Positions 46,046 to 58,040 of a stretch of 64,000 nt of DNA are shown piece by piece. The DNA is from Mesodorylaimus sp. YZB2_4 (taxonomy: Eukaryota; Nematoda; Enoplea; Dorylaimida; Dorylaimidae): the NCBI GenBank assembly GCA_030248295.1, contig JASANH010000797.1, positions 62,001-126,000 on the forward strand, in the 5' to 3' direction. The first letter of the stretch is position 1, and every line of letters begins with the position of its first letter. The notes beneath the pieces are model-generated. The model worked only from the letters and a program-made list of their open reading frames with translations. It searched no databases and was not told where the DNA came from. Both the position numbers and the translations under genes were made by a program.

Positions 46046-47954
46046 CTGCCGATGAGTGACACTATGCTCCGTCGTGGTGATTGTAATGTGTAAGCATTCA
46101 AAAAAAATATGCTTTGGTTCTTGATTAGTTTTACTATCAGTATACTGCCCCATAAATCGCACATAAGCCTAATCTCGGAAAATCTTGATAGTAACAGTGT
46201 TGTTGAATAACATGTTTTGAATTCAATGGGCACACCAGTTTGTATACCAACTCACATAAGAAGACTGCGCTGATCAGGTGAAGAATGGTGTCGCTGTTGT
46301 CGTGCAGTGCGGCTATATCAGCTGCCGAGATAGACCAGCCAACTTCTAAGCCATCCCTGGTCAGCGTGTATGCGTACAATAGTGGCTGGGCTAAGCTTTT
46401 TAGCGTCTGTGATAACAGACCTTTTTTGGATATGATATCAATGGGGATGGATGTCAGTGATTGAAAAAGATGTCGCTCCAGTTCGAGGCACTTCATTTGT
46501 CTACCCTGTTCCCAAAAACGACCCTCGCATCGAACAATACCAAGCTGGGTTCGCAGATCAGTTGATGACAAAAACGATGTATCCAAATATTATTTACAAC
46601 CAGACTTATTGTTCGGAGCGGGATTGGTGCAAAAATATCGACGATTGGTTTCCAATCACTTACAACATTAAAGATGTGCAGAAGGCCTACACATCCGTCG
46701 ACCTCTCAATTAAAGCTGGTGGCACTGGGTATGAAAATTATCCAACTAGAAATTTGGTCACAACTGGCGTTTATGCCAGACCTGGGGAATATACTTCAAT
46801 TAAATTGAGCAACTTCAACACAGACGACGTGGCTATTGTGGCCAGTGTCTTCCTCCAAGAGTCCCGTTGGGCATCCACATGGTATCGTCCTCAGTACGTC
46901 AGAGTCAAAAGTGTGTTGAAGCCAGGTGTCAACAAACTTTGGTCGCCCTACGGTGGGCCCATCACTTTGGAAGTAATTGGCACAAGTTCAGGCCAAGTTA
47001 CTGCAGAAATCGACAATGCAGCGGCGATGACCTCGTTTGTTCTTGGAGTTACGACTGAAGAAGATTGGAAATTCGAAATGGAATACGAAACTGGTTGGAT
47101 GTTTGCTCGAGGCCAATATATCACCTGGCTAGATATCAAAAAACCATATTTGAATTTTACTTTTAAAGAAATAGAAAACGCTGTCAAAAGTTTTGATTTA
47201 TTGATTAAAAACTCCTTTTTACTAAGTGGTTACGATTTCAATGCCGAACCACGAACAGTGCACGCTGTCCCGGAAGGCCGATATTGGTGGATGCGAGATT
47301 CGACATACTCCTTTTTATATGCTGGCAATCCAGTCCACATGGGTTGGTACAGAGAAGATAAGGACATTGCAGTCAGCAGGTTCAAGCGGCAAAGGTAATA
47401 TTTAAATATCTTGTTACACACTATCCCGTGGGCAGGATTTATTGGAAAAGGGGGGGGGTCGATATCGTTTTGAAAAATTATTCTGTTTCAATTTTAGTTC
47501 ACTTGATCTGAAAAGATTCAATTAACTAAATTTAACTGAATGATTCAATGTTTCCTTGAAAATATTTTTCTATCCATATACTGACGCTTGGTGAGCATAA
47601 ATCCCACTTTTCTGAATGGAGATACCACACTTTGGCATATATGACATCAAGAGTTCACATGGGGCCCTTATGTAGTTGAGCTTGACATGCAATGACTCTA
47701 ATTCTTTTGGGTGAAAAGAAAGCTCTTTGAAAAATATGGGATCCGTCTGGGAAACACTTCGGAAAGTCAGCTAAGACGACTGCTGCTGCAAATCCAGTTG
47801 ATCTCGACTCTCGAGATAGAGGCATTTTTTGTTATCCTAAAAAAGCCATAAGCAGCTACCCCTCCGAGGTGTTCCAACGCTTGTGTTTTGGGCTTATTCA
47901 CAAAACCTGACAGGGCAAAATGATTTCGAAAAGCCTGGGGCTGAGCTGACTACT

Positions 47955-48560
47955 GAGGCCGTACCACAGAAAGCAGGTAGGGGGTACCTTTTGGCAAAGA
48001 TAGGCCTTACTGCAGGTAGAGACAGGGCTATCCTCACCCTTACCAGTACCACAGAAAGAGCAGCTAGAGGGAGCCAACTGGTAGAGGTAGATGTCTACCC
48101 CTATCATTCCCTACCCGTCGGCTACCCTGCTTTAGAGGAGGGTAGCCAACGGGTAGGGAAAAAAAATGAAGAGCGCACAAAAGATGGGACGGCTGCACAG
48201 AATGATAGACAATGTGTAGGATAACGTAGTCGACCTATCTAAATGCGGGAGGATGTCAGCCTTTCTCCCCGGCAGCCGTGGCTATTTTTTGTGTTGCCGC
48301 CACTGATGATGGGTAGAAAAACCTGTTTCCTTCCAAGTGCAGACTATTAGCGGAGTTCAACAGAAAATCGTAATGGATTGCTGGCAGCGAAGATCAGGTA
48401 GTTCTATCTTATCCCTCCGCATTTATGCAGCGTAAGGCCTGTCTCTACCTCTACCCGTTACCAATTGGTAATCCTCTCTTTTTGCACCCCCTACCTCTAC
48501 CAAACGGTAGTGCCCTACCTCTATCTGCTTTCTGCGGTACGGGTCCTGGTGAAATGCTGG
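47955..48560. repeat. Fold-back repeat rich in CTACCC/GGGTAG
   Basis: GTACCACAGAAAGCAGGTAGGG near 47961-47982 is mirrored in inverse orientation by CTATCTGCTTTCTGCGGTAC at 48522-48541. In between, GGTAGAGGTAGA and CTACCTCTACC blocks alternate. It lies inside the 2.2-kb intron of M60 gene A and looks like a MITE or fold-back element. Confidence 0.55.
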
Positions 48561-49592
48561 CCGGACGGGTCCAATGTTTTGCACAGAGCTTTCTATTGCA
48601 CCTAGAAACAAATTGCAGTCATCGAGTTTGTCAAGTTCGACTTGGGCAAGGCTCTCTTAGATCTAGACACAACTTCAATGATTGAAGAATTAAAAATGAT
48701 TTATTGAAGAATTGTCTTTTATTTCTTTATTATTGTTAGTTATGCCAACTCTTTTTAGCATAGAGCTCGCTCTACTGGATACTCTCATTCTTAGCAGTAG
48801 CTGATAAACCACTGTAATCTTTATGTTTAGACCAAAATTCAAACGGATCCGTTTCATTTAAAGCTGCTCATGGCTTTTTAAGAATGACAAAATATGCCTC
48901 CAACTTGATATCAACTGTATTCGAACCAGCAATCGTCTAGTTGCGCTTCGTTTTTACTTGAGCTTCCCACGAATAGCAGAAAACAGATCACAAACGCTAG
49001 AAAAAGCGATAATTTTAAAACTGAGTCTAACTGATTTTACAAGGATTCAGTTACAGTTAAATTCAGTTTTGACGGAGAGATTCAATTTCAGTTTCAGTTA
49101 CACACTTAACTTGATTAAAAATACAGTTTCAGTCTCAGTTACCAGTCAGCGATACGGTTAATTAGATGCTCAAACAAAATTTACATAAATATTCTAATTA
49201 GGTGACATACCCAGCCGTAGGAGCCCCTGAATTCGATGTCGGTAGCGAAAATTTTTTAGTTTTGCACTTCAAGAATTGAAAAATGTATCACCCGCGACAT
49301 TGATCCGCATGCGTGGTGCTTTAACAAATATGCACAGGCCGAGCACGTAGGGTCACAGACGCCCTAGCACTCAAGCTCCCCCTGTGTCGCGCCTGCAAGT
49401 ACAGTATATCATAAAATAAAAAGATTTTTTGCACATTGGGAAGGGGTTCGACCCTGCGTTCATGCAAACTCTTGTGGTCTGTAATCATTTTGAATTCTCC
49501 GGGGTTATAGTTAAAAATTTGTTTTGTACTGCTCTGATTTCTAAAAACATTTTTCTGAAAGTGCGTCTGCAATGAATGTTTCATCTTTCCAG
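48561..49592. other. Rest of M60 gene A intron; AACTGAAA/TTTCAGTT motif cluster
   Basis: Dense TTCAGTTT/CAGTTACA motifs at 49015-49150, similar to 23.5 and 24.45 kb and to 47485-47545. No gene. Confidence 0.45.
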
Positions 49593-50187
49593 CTTGTGGG
49601 GATACGCCCATGAATTCGGTCACGATATGCAAACGAGATGCTTCTCCCACGAATATGGTGTCGATGTTACAAACAATGTTCACAGCGCTTTTCAAGTCGC
49701 CTATTTCAACAATAATTTGCATCCAGAAAATCACAGAGACTACGTTCAGGACTTGAAAAACCTGAAAGAAAAATTGGCAGCTGGTAAAAAGTATTTTGAA
49801 TTGGGCAACTTTGAAATGCTGATATTTTGGCTGCAAATCTACAAAACTTATGGCTTTTGGTCGCATCGTGAACTGAGCCGACGGTTTCGGGAACGATTTG
49901 TGGACAAAACTGATCCTGTGTGCCGCGGAGACAAGCAAGGCAAGCTGGACGCCACGTACGAGATGCTGAGCGATGTCCTGCAGGTGGACCTGACCAAACA
50001 TTTCGACGACTACAAGATCCCCCTCACTGATGCTGTCAAAGGACGTGTGGCAGGAAAAGGATACAAGCAACCAGAAGTCAACCTGATCGATGTCGAAATC
50101 CCAGTTGGTACCCCCTTGATGTGGTTCACAAATATGACGAAACCTGACTATGCTCTACCTGACTATGGTACTTTTAACCTTGTTTGA

Positions 50188-51260
50188 ATAAGATAATATG
50201 ACAACAGGTTAGTGTGCTGGTAGTGGTTTAGTGCTTAGTTTGGTGATTTTTTAACGTGATCGTTTCTCCTATCTCCTATGAAACATTAAATTTTGATTTT
50301 GAAAATGCCTCCACAATCTTCCCACACAACTTTTTCCTCTGATGCCATGTCAGTAGAATGAAGATTCTGATGAATCGAGTCGAGAATGAACGACCACAGA
50401 GAAGACAAGACAACAAGTTTTGATGACTTCAGCATGCATATTCAAGTTTTGATGTTAGAGGCCGCTTTTCTCATCAAAATTTGAAAATATTGTGTGAAGA
50501 GATTATCATTCAGTGCCTGCCCCTTCCCCCTCTGCCCTCCCCCGGTCGTAACTGTCAATCTTTCACGAACCCCCTTCAATGGATGGCTTCTTTTCGGGAT
50601 CTTTCAGAGACCATAGATTGAGAGTTACAGCCAAAATTACGTATGTTCGGTAGCGGCCTTACCTCGAAATAACCTAAGATCTCTAGGAATGAAGATGGTT
50701 CGCTCTGCCGTCTCTCTTCGTTAAAATCTTCAGAAGTTGGCTTTTTTAACGCTCAAAATGATGCATATTTCTTGTATGGTTTTTCCATCAAAATCTTCAC
50801 TCTCTTTTTCCTGATCTATGCAGCTGACATGGTAGATTGGCAAACATGTTTTCTTGGAGCAGAATCGCTGTGACTCTACGACAATCGACTCATAAACTGG
50901 TAAATTATCGAAACAGGCTGGGCTAGCTTTCCAGTTGCCGAAAACAGACGAATGTGTAGCCGCTTGTTAGCAGGAGCGCTGTGCGCCACCTGACTGTCGT
51001 TCTACCCAGTCGACAGCCAGCAAAGCGTGTGCAATTCGCCCTCTTACTCGTGTTGTCAGAGACCATGGAAATGAGTCGATGCAGAGCATAGTACTGCAGA
51101 GTAAAACGGTAAACACAATGCTCACATGCAGCCGAAACAGAGTGCCGAGCCAAGGGCCAAAGATCGCAGTGATTAAGCTTTAATGATGAATAGATGTTTT
51201 GGTAGTATAAGCTAAAATAATTGTTACTCGGGACTAAATTTAACTGAAATTTCTCAGTTT
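50188..51260. other. Intergenic between M60 A and B
   Basis: No gene or repeat recognised; contains a C-rich run near 50520-50545. Confidence 0.5.
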
Positions 51261-51311
51261 GTACTCAATCATCATTAAAATATGATTGCGTAAAGCACTG
51301 TATAAAAGGCC
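51261..51311 (+). promoter_or_regulatory. Conserved core promoter of M60 gene B
   Basis: GTACTCAATCATCAT...AAAGCACTGTATAAAAGGCC matches the block before copy C (60541-60590) at about 80% of positions, with TATAAAAG at 51301-51308, 58 bp before the ATG. Conservation exceeds that of the introns, so the block is probably functional or recently duplicated. Confidence 0.75.
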
Positions 51312-51365
51312 CACGAATCGGCAGGTGAGCTGATTTCGGCTATTTGACTTTTACCGTCTCTCCTA

Positions 51366-54300
51366 ATGGTCCGAGCGATGGCATTTCCACTGCTGCTGGC
51401 TGCTGTGGTCGCAGTACTCGGTAAAGGTAAATATGTTTAACATAATCGTCATAAATTGACGGGACGAAGGGTTTCTTGACCTTCAGATGTGTGTTTCCAC
51501 CGCGTCTTTAAGCACTGTCATGCCTGCCGATAGGTAAAGGCGCTATCTATGGTCAGGGCCCTGTTCTAAAGCACTTATAATGCCGGCTTTACCTGTGCCG
51601 GCTTTACATGCCTGTATTTTTATGCAAGCAATTAGTCCAGATAAGCAGTCAAGAAACTGGGCCCAGGCCTGTGAAGACAGTGTGAAAGAATAAAAGGTGT
51701 AACCACCTGAATGACATAGTGCTCCTTTGCTCAGGTACCTCATTGTTTGACTTTCAGAAGGCCTATTAGCTTTAGGCTTGCATCATTAGTAGCTCGGCCA
51801 GACACATGGGGCTCTCCTATCAGCCTTAGAGTGAGCGTACTGTAAGGTACCTATTGTGTGGTTCCTCGAATAATAATACCCATGGTAAAGACACTGTCTA
51901 TGGTCAGGCCTTCCAAGGCAGTGTGTAAGGGCTAATTGGTGTAAGCTTTGAAGCTACAAAACGTTGGTGCTCCTTTGCTGAGGAATAGGATTATCTCTGC
52001 AGCATGGTGAGCGTATCATTTGGTTTCACAGTACCTATTGACTTCATGTAATGTCACAGTATCAGCAGCCCGCCCAAGACACCATCAGGCCCTCTCAGCT
52101 ATAGAGTGAGTAGAAGGCAGGCCTATTGTATGACTCATCCAATAGTTGAATGTGGTGGACCATTGTGGCGCTACTTTGTAGGCTTCAGTGAGACATCTGA
52201 TTGATCATCCTTTAGCTCTTTACCCTTCACCCTTAACCCTTAATAGACCTTGATCTGTAGCTTTGTGCACAAATACAATTGTGACTACAGTAAAATATTC
52301 CCGAGCACCATCAGTACTCTATTGCACTCTGGTGAGCATTTATGGAATTTGCCACTTTTACCCAGAAAAATCCTGTGTTGTTCTTGCTCATCATCATAGA
52401 AAGGCATAATCATCATCACCTTGCCGGTAATCAGAGTATGCCTGCTTTGTATCATTAAAGGGAAATAATAGATCACTGTTTTCTAAAAAGACCCAAATTT
52501 CGTCATAACGGGCTTCAACATCATGGAACCTGATGAGGCGGGCTTTCATTTCTATCGTGGTTTATGAATGTAGCAAAAGCATACCGATAAAAATCTGGCA
52601 AGTCACAGTAGATGTGATGCTGTGAAAACGTCCATGATCTTGAACACGCTGTGAAGTTTCAGTGGCCTGACATATCTTGAGGCATGAGTAGGCGGACTAG
52701 GCTGTTTTCTGAAGGTAACACATGATGGGCAGCATCTAATGACACTGTAGATATGTGCAAAAGGTGTGATAGGCCTGCGGAGAAGGTTGCCTTGACTGGT
52801 TTTTACATAAAGTATCAGTTGCCATCGTTGGCCGCTCGATACGCTCTTGCAGGCGAGGCAGAAACCCGTCGGGTTGATGCATCTAGCTCCTACAACTAGG
52901 AGGTCTACCTAGAGGGCTTTGTCCATCCGTTCCCCGAGGTGTCTTCAACTCATCGTCAGTTTATTCAGGTCTATTCAGTTTATTACATTGTATTGCACCC
53001 TCATTGCGTTTTTTTTAAGTCCTACCTCACGTCAAGACATGTTGAGAAGAATAACAAAACTTGAATACGAACATAGCTTTGAACAGTTTCTAGCTTATAT
53101 TGCCACAAAAGTGATTGTCAACCTTTGAGAAAAGGAGAAAGTGAAAAGTGAAATTTCAGTCGCTGAAGTGTGACTTTTGCTTGCTTTGATAGTTCTCTTT
53201 CTTCTAGCTCATTCGCTCCCACTTTTCCTCCAGTTTACCGAAGCGACGATAATGCAAATTTGTTTTTCTTCCGATTCAATATGCGCAATCTAAAGTACAA
53301 TTCTAGGTTATGCTCAAGATCCGAATGGCGACTCAATATTTGCGTATCAAGCTCTTTACGATTACGGCCAAGCACTATGTTTTACTGCCGCCACGGCTAG
53401 CGTAACTGATGAAAATGGAGTAGCGCGCGAAGCTGGCGAAGTTTATTTGGCCCAGTGCACAAAAAGCCCCGAACAAATATTTGTTGCCGTCATCGAAAAT
53501 GAAATGGCGAGAATCCACCTAAAAAGCGACGACACGCAGTGCCTTTCAATCCACATTGATGAACCCCTTGTTCGGCTGACCCCCTGCGGTGGAGACAGCG
53601 CAAACGAACAAGAGATCTGGGTTATACCACATGCATACAACATATTCAGCTTTTTGGGAACGTCGAGTTGGAAATACGTCAATGTGGACCTTGGTCGTAA
53701 CAATAGGCTGTACGAAGGTGGCGATCCAACAGTCAAATTTGAGTCGCTGACATGGGGTTGGACGTCAGTTATTGAAAATGATGCTGCCTCAGTTCGAGAC
53801 ACGGCATTCGTATTTCCAATTCCCAGGGATGATCCGCGCCAAAAGCAATATCATGTTGGGATTCTGGATCAGTTGGTTACCAAATCCATTTATCCAAGAA
53901 TCACTTACAATGACACCTTTTGCTCAGACAAGTGGTGGTGCAAAAATATGGCTGACTGGTTCCCAATCACTTACGATTTCGTCGATGTGCATCAGACCGA
54001 CTTGTTCCTTAACCTTTCAGTCAAAGCTGGTAGCGTTGGATATGAATATACCCCAACTTCAAATATTGTTCCGACTTGGGTATATGCTAAACCTGGAGAA
54101 TATTTTTCGATTACTCTTGACGAATATAATCTGGACGAAGTGTCCATTGTTGCCAGCGTTTTCCTCCAAGATTCTCGATGCGGGTCCATGTGTTATCGTC
54201 CACAGTACGTTAAAGTACGAAGTGTCCTTCATCCAGGCACCAACAAAATTTGGTCCCCTTACGGAGGACCCATCACTTTGGAAATAATTGGCACAAGCGC

Positions 54301-56055
54301 AGGCATAATCATGGCTCGGATTGATGGCGCAGTGGCCATGACTTCATTCATTCTTGGAATGACTGAAGAAGATTGGAAAACCGAGCTGGCATATGAGCCA
54401 GGCTGGATCTTTGCTCAAGGCGAATATATCAGCTGGCTAGACATCAAAAAACCATATTTGAATTTTACTTTTAAAGAAATAGAAAACGCGGTTAAAAGCT
54501 TTGATTTACTGATAAAAAACAATTACTTGCTCAGTGGTTACGACTTCAATGCCGAACCAAGAACAGTGCACGCTATCCCAGAGGGTCGATATTGGTGGAT
54601 GCGGGATTGTAATTTCAACGTTCTATACGCTGGCAATCCAGTAGCCATGGCTTGGTACAGAGACGAGAGGGACCTGGCAGTCGGAGAGTTCAAGCGACCG
54701 AGGTAGGTACTTTTGAATTAGATTTATTACAGGGGTTTGAAGTTATAAACAATTGGAAACCACCGGAGAGCTTCAATCTAAAGGCCATTTCACAGAATTC
54801 GTACGTCGCAAATTTCAAATTTCCCGCTTTCAACCGCTTATGACAGTTTTATATAAATGAAAAGTCCATCACTTAACAGTCTGTTCGCTGGTTATAATGG
54901 AAATTTGTTGCTGGCAGTTTTTCTTATTTATGTCTGTAATTGGCTTTCCTTTTAAAAAAAACTGGCTCGAAATGTTTTCTTTCGTTTTTTAAAAGTATTC
55001 AGAAGCGGGACGCGCACAAGCTTTTAGGTAAGGAACTTTTCATCTATGTGAAACTGTCATAAGCAGCTTGCAGCGCGAAATTCAAATTTTGCGTTGCACA
55101 TGATCTGCAGAAATTCAATGGACTAAGTCAAAGTTTATGCTGCTAAAACATAATGTAAGCTCCGAGTGATCTGGGCTTAGAAACCAGCTTGTAGCTATCC
55201 GACTGCAAGACAGCTAATTGCAAAAACTGTTGTGTGCTTAAAAGTGAAAACATTGCGTTCTGAAAACGGGTAAAAACGGTGACCATAAATGATAGATACA
55301 CGGAAGCGACCTTTATTGCTCCGATTTCTGTGAAGCACATCCATGATCTTGTTTCAAAGAAGCAACTAAAAACCTAACGCAAATAATTGAAGCGTTTTTG
55401 AAATATGGACGTTTTTCAAAGCGTTTTGAAGCGTTTTTGAAAAGCATAATATTTTAGCCTATGGGGCTTTGCTCATGAATTTGGCCATGATATGCAAACG
55501 AAATGCTTCTCCTACGAATATGGTATCGACGTCACGAACAATATTTACAGCGCTTTTCAAGTCGCCTATTTCAACAATTATTTGCATCCACCAAACAGCA
55601 AAAACTACGTCACCTATTTGAATAATTTAAAACCAAAAGTAGCTGCTGGAAAAACGTACTTTGAATTAGAGCTCTTTGAACAGTTGATATTTTGGCTGCA
55701 AATCTACAAAACTTACGGCTTTTGGTCGCATCGTGAACTGAGCAAACGATTCCGAGAGCGATTTGTGGACCCGAACGATCCTGTTTGCCGTGGGGACAAG
55801 CAGGGAAAGTTGGACGCCACGTACGAGATGCTGAGCGATGTCCTCCAGGTGGACCTGACCCCACATTTCGACGACTATAAAGTGCCCCTCACTGATGCTG
55901 TGAAGCAACGGGTGGCGGAGAAAGGCTACAACAAACCAGAAGTCAGCTTGATCGATGTCGAAATCCCTGCTGGTACCCCATTAGGCTGGTACCCGAATTC
56001 GACGAAACCTGACTGGGCTTTTCCTGATTATGATACCCTAATTTCTGTGTTATAA
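51366..56055 (+). CDS. Secreted M60-type (enhancin-like) zinc metallopeptidase, copy B
   Basis: Three exons (51366-51420, 53307-54702, 55458-56055; phases 1 and 2) give 682 aa. Exon 1 encodes the signal peptide (MVRAMAFPLLLAAVVAVLG). Residues about 25-160 look like a beta-trefoil lectin-type domain (paired cysteines, V-Y-L-A-Q-C, Q-C-L-S-I, L-T-P-C-G-G). Residues about 165-480 are the M60-like N-terminal region, ending near P-E-G-R-Y-W-W-M-R-D. Exon 3 opens with the zinc motif H490-E-F-G-H494 and continues with Y-E-Y-G-I-D-V-T-N-N and a helical C-terminal end. M60 enzymes are extracellular peptidases, many acting on mucins or other glycoproteins. Asp508 takes the place where Glu is usual as third zinc ligand; Glu504 is an alternative. 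Intron 1 contains degenerate internal duplications. Confidence 0.88.
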
Positions 56056-56284
56056 ATGATGTTGGGGTCAGTTTGGTTTGGTGTAATGGCATCGATTTTT
56101 GATGCGGTTTTTTATGGTTCGCAGCAATTAATTATCCTATAGGATATTTTATCTTTTGCATATTATCATTACTGGGCATTTAAAATTTTTGGGTACGGCT
56201 GCTGTCTTGATTGGTCATAATACTGCTTTACTGGATAGGTTTTTGGAATAAAATAATACATACTGGAGCTTTTTCGGAAGATCT

Positions 56285-56420
56285 AGTCGACCTTGGATAA
56301 TTGCAACAAGTCCCCATTTCCCGATTTTCAAGCTAGTATGTTTGTCGTTTAATTCAACCTCGGATAATTGAAACTTCCTCTTTGGCGTTTGGATCGGTTG
56401 CAATTATCCGAGGTCGACTG
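56285..56420. mobile_element. Short MITE with Tc1/pogo-like ends
   Basis: GTCGACCTTGGATAATTGCAAC at the left and its inverse GTTGCAATTATCCGAGGTCGAC at the right, with TA at both outer flanks and about 136 bp total. It also contains an inner copy of the GGATAATTG motif. Terminal sequence of this type is common in pogo/Tigger-like MITEs. Confidence 0.75.
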
Positions 56421-57935
56421 TACTTTCAGGTTTTCAACTGTGTCAAGAAAAGCAGTCCAGTAAGGGACTGCGCTTGTTTCTTACTAATATCGCAAGATCT
56501 TAGGCATTTTACCATGTAATCAACACATTATGCATGTATTACGCTCTTGTGAAGAGCTCGATTAGAAAATGACAAGGCACAGATTTATCCCACATCCAGC
56601 AGATTTTACTTTTTTGAAAAATTTAGGAATCAAATGTTGCTGGAACCTTATAATTATGGTCATACGTCATCAATTCTCACAAGGCACTTTGCCGTGTCCA
56701 TAAATTAAAAAACACTCACAATGATACTAACTTGCATGCTGGAATATGCACCTTGTTTAAAAGCCTTTCTACTTCTCTCAAAACCATCTTTCAGAAAATG
56801 GACCAAAAATTGCACATCTGCTGTGATATAATGGTGATCCAATTTATGCATTTTTATGATAAGTTATTTATTTCTACATGATAATCAATTATCTATTCTA
56901 GTTTTTTTGAAATCAAAATTTGCCTTTTAGTGCCATTTGCTTTTATTGCCTGAGAAGACATGGGGAAAGTGAGCGTGAATCCAAGAGAAATAGGCTAGAA
57001 AAAGTGCAAGAAATTAATCACGGAAGAGGACGTTCACAAAAGATATATAGTGTAGTGAAAGACAATTTCGAATAACTTTTGTGATATGTAGTTTGGCAAA
57101 TATGTTTTGAATACGGCTTGTAACCCGAAGGATCAAAGAAGTCCGACGCTGGGGAATTAGAATGCGCATATTTTTACGCGCTGAGGCTATCTTTGAATGG
57201 TTTTAGAATTTCTTATGAGGACGGATTAGCAAAGGCTGATTGGAGAAGTTTTTATTGTAGAAAGAAGCGATTGAAATTATCCCAGTGTAATAAGTCGCAG
57301 TCGGCTCGCAGCAAGCCTTGAACTTTGATAAGTTTCATCATGGCTTCAATGAATTTCCAAATCCCCGTTTTTACATAAATCAGATGCTGTTCGCGCTAGT
57401 GCTCGATCAAGCGATCTTGATCACCACTGATTGGTCTGAAGGCATAAATTTAACTCATAAGCGTTTTATCTTTCCGGCCATGACTTTATGGAATACCAGT
57501 AAAGTTGGATGTTGCTTCGAGTATTTTAAACTGGTTTAGAAACTGGTGCGACTGGTCTCACTTTCGTCAATGACGTAGCATTTTTCCTGTGTGTATGGAG
57601 TATTATGATCCTTTAAAATGCGCTTTCTTGCATTTGGTTATAAATGAATTGAAGAATGACATACCATTAGTGAGGACTAGGAGATTTCAAATACATCTAC
57701 AGCATGCTCGAGTCAGAAAATACCCCTCATTAGATAAATGTGCCAGTACGGGGTGGTTATAGGCATTTTTGCGAGTGAAAGCAATGATAACTAATGCATA
57801 CGAAAATAAAAGACAAATTAACAGTATAGATTCAACAGGCCTCCTTTGTGGCAGGTTTTTTTTCAAGCTGTAGGATGGTTTAGCGGACTCATTTTTCGAG
57901 CAACACATTAGTTAAAAAAAATGTGGAAACTCCAA
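56421..57935. other. Intergenic, no supported gene
   Basis: Nothing recognised; AT-rich. Confidence 0.5.
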
Positions 57936-58040
57936 TGTCATGTCTTGTCATGTCATATTTTATCCAGCTAAACACTTTACAGCGAGCTTGAGGGCTGAGA
58001 AACACATATTTGACAATCATTTTGTACCGAGGCGGTTCCA
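57936..58040 (-). mobile_element. tRNA-derived SINE, copy 6 (5' truncated)
   Basis: Tail (ATGACAAGACATGAC-like) and body (AATGATTGTCAAATATGTGT, CCCTCAAGCTCGC) on the minus strand; the tRNA-like head is missing. Confidence 0.75.

Larger units (their letters stand above)
44816..46436. mobile_element. Unit bounded by 117-bp inverted repeats, carrying an RGG-repeat gene
   Basis: Bases 44816-44932 are the reverse complement of 46320-46436 with a single mismatch by eye. The right arm abuts the M60 gene A exon within 4 bp; the left arm borders other inserted DNA, and no target duplication is seen. The 1.6-kb unit contains a tRNA-like sequence, a TATA box and the Gly-Arg repeat gene. It could be a TIR transposon with a cargo gene, or the product of an inverted duplication. 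Confidence 0.7.
39530..50187 (+). pseudogene. M60-type metallopeptidase gene A, interrupted by a 6.4-kb insertion
   Basis: Homologous parts: 39530-39960 (N-terminal beta-trefoil-like domain, acceptor CACGTTTAG as in copy C), 46440-47394 (M60 N-terminal region) and 49593-50187 (catalytic exon, H-E-F-G-H at its start). In copies B and C the first two parts are one continuous exon. Here the reading leaves homology right after D-P-T-V-K and resumes at W-G-W, with foreign DNA between and a stop 12 codons into it. No signal-peptide exon was found upstream. The 47394 donor and 49593 acceptor are intact, and the two downstream parts are open, 70-75% identical to copy B. The catalytic part could still be expressed as a shorter protein, but the ancestral gene is broken. 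Confidence 0.85.

Noticed and set aside
45536-46233. Long open frames of over 200 codons on the minus strand, and a Val-rich plus-strand frame (45603-46055)
   Set aside because: They are shadows of the 21-bp RGG repeat, which stays open in several frames; low-complexity products only.
39961-46439. The insertion in M60 gene A as a normal large intron
   Set aside because: GTAGGC could be a donor, but no AG acceptor lies at the right edge and copies B and C have no intron there.
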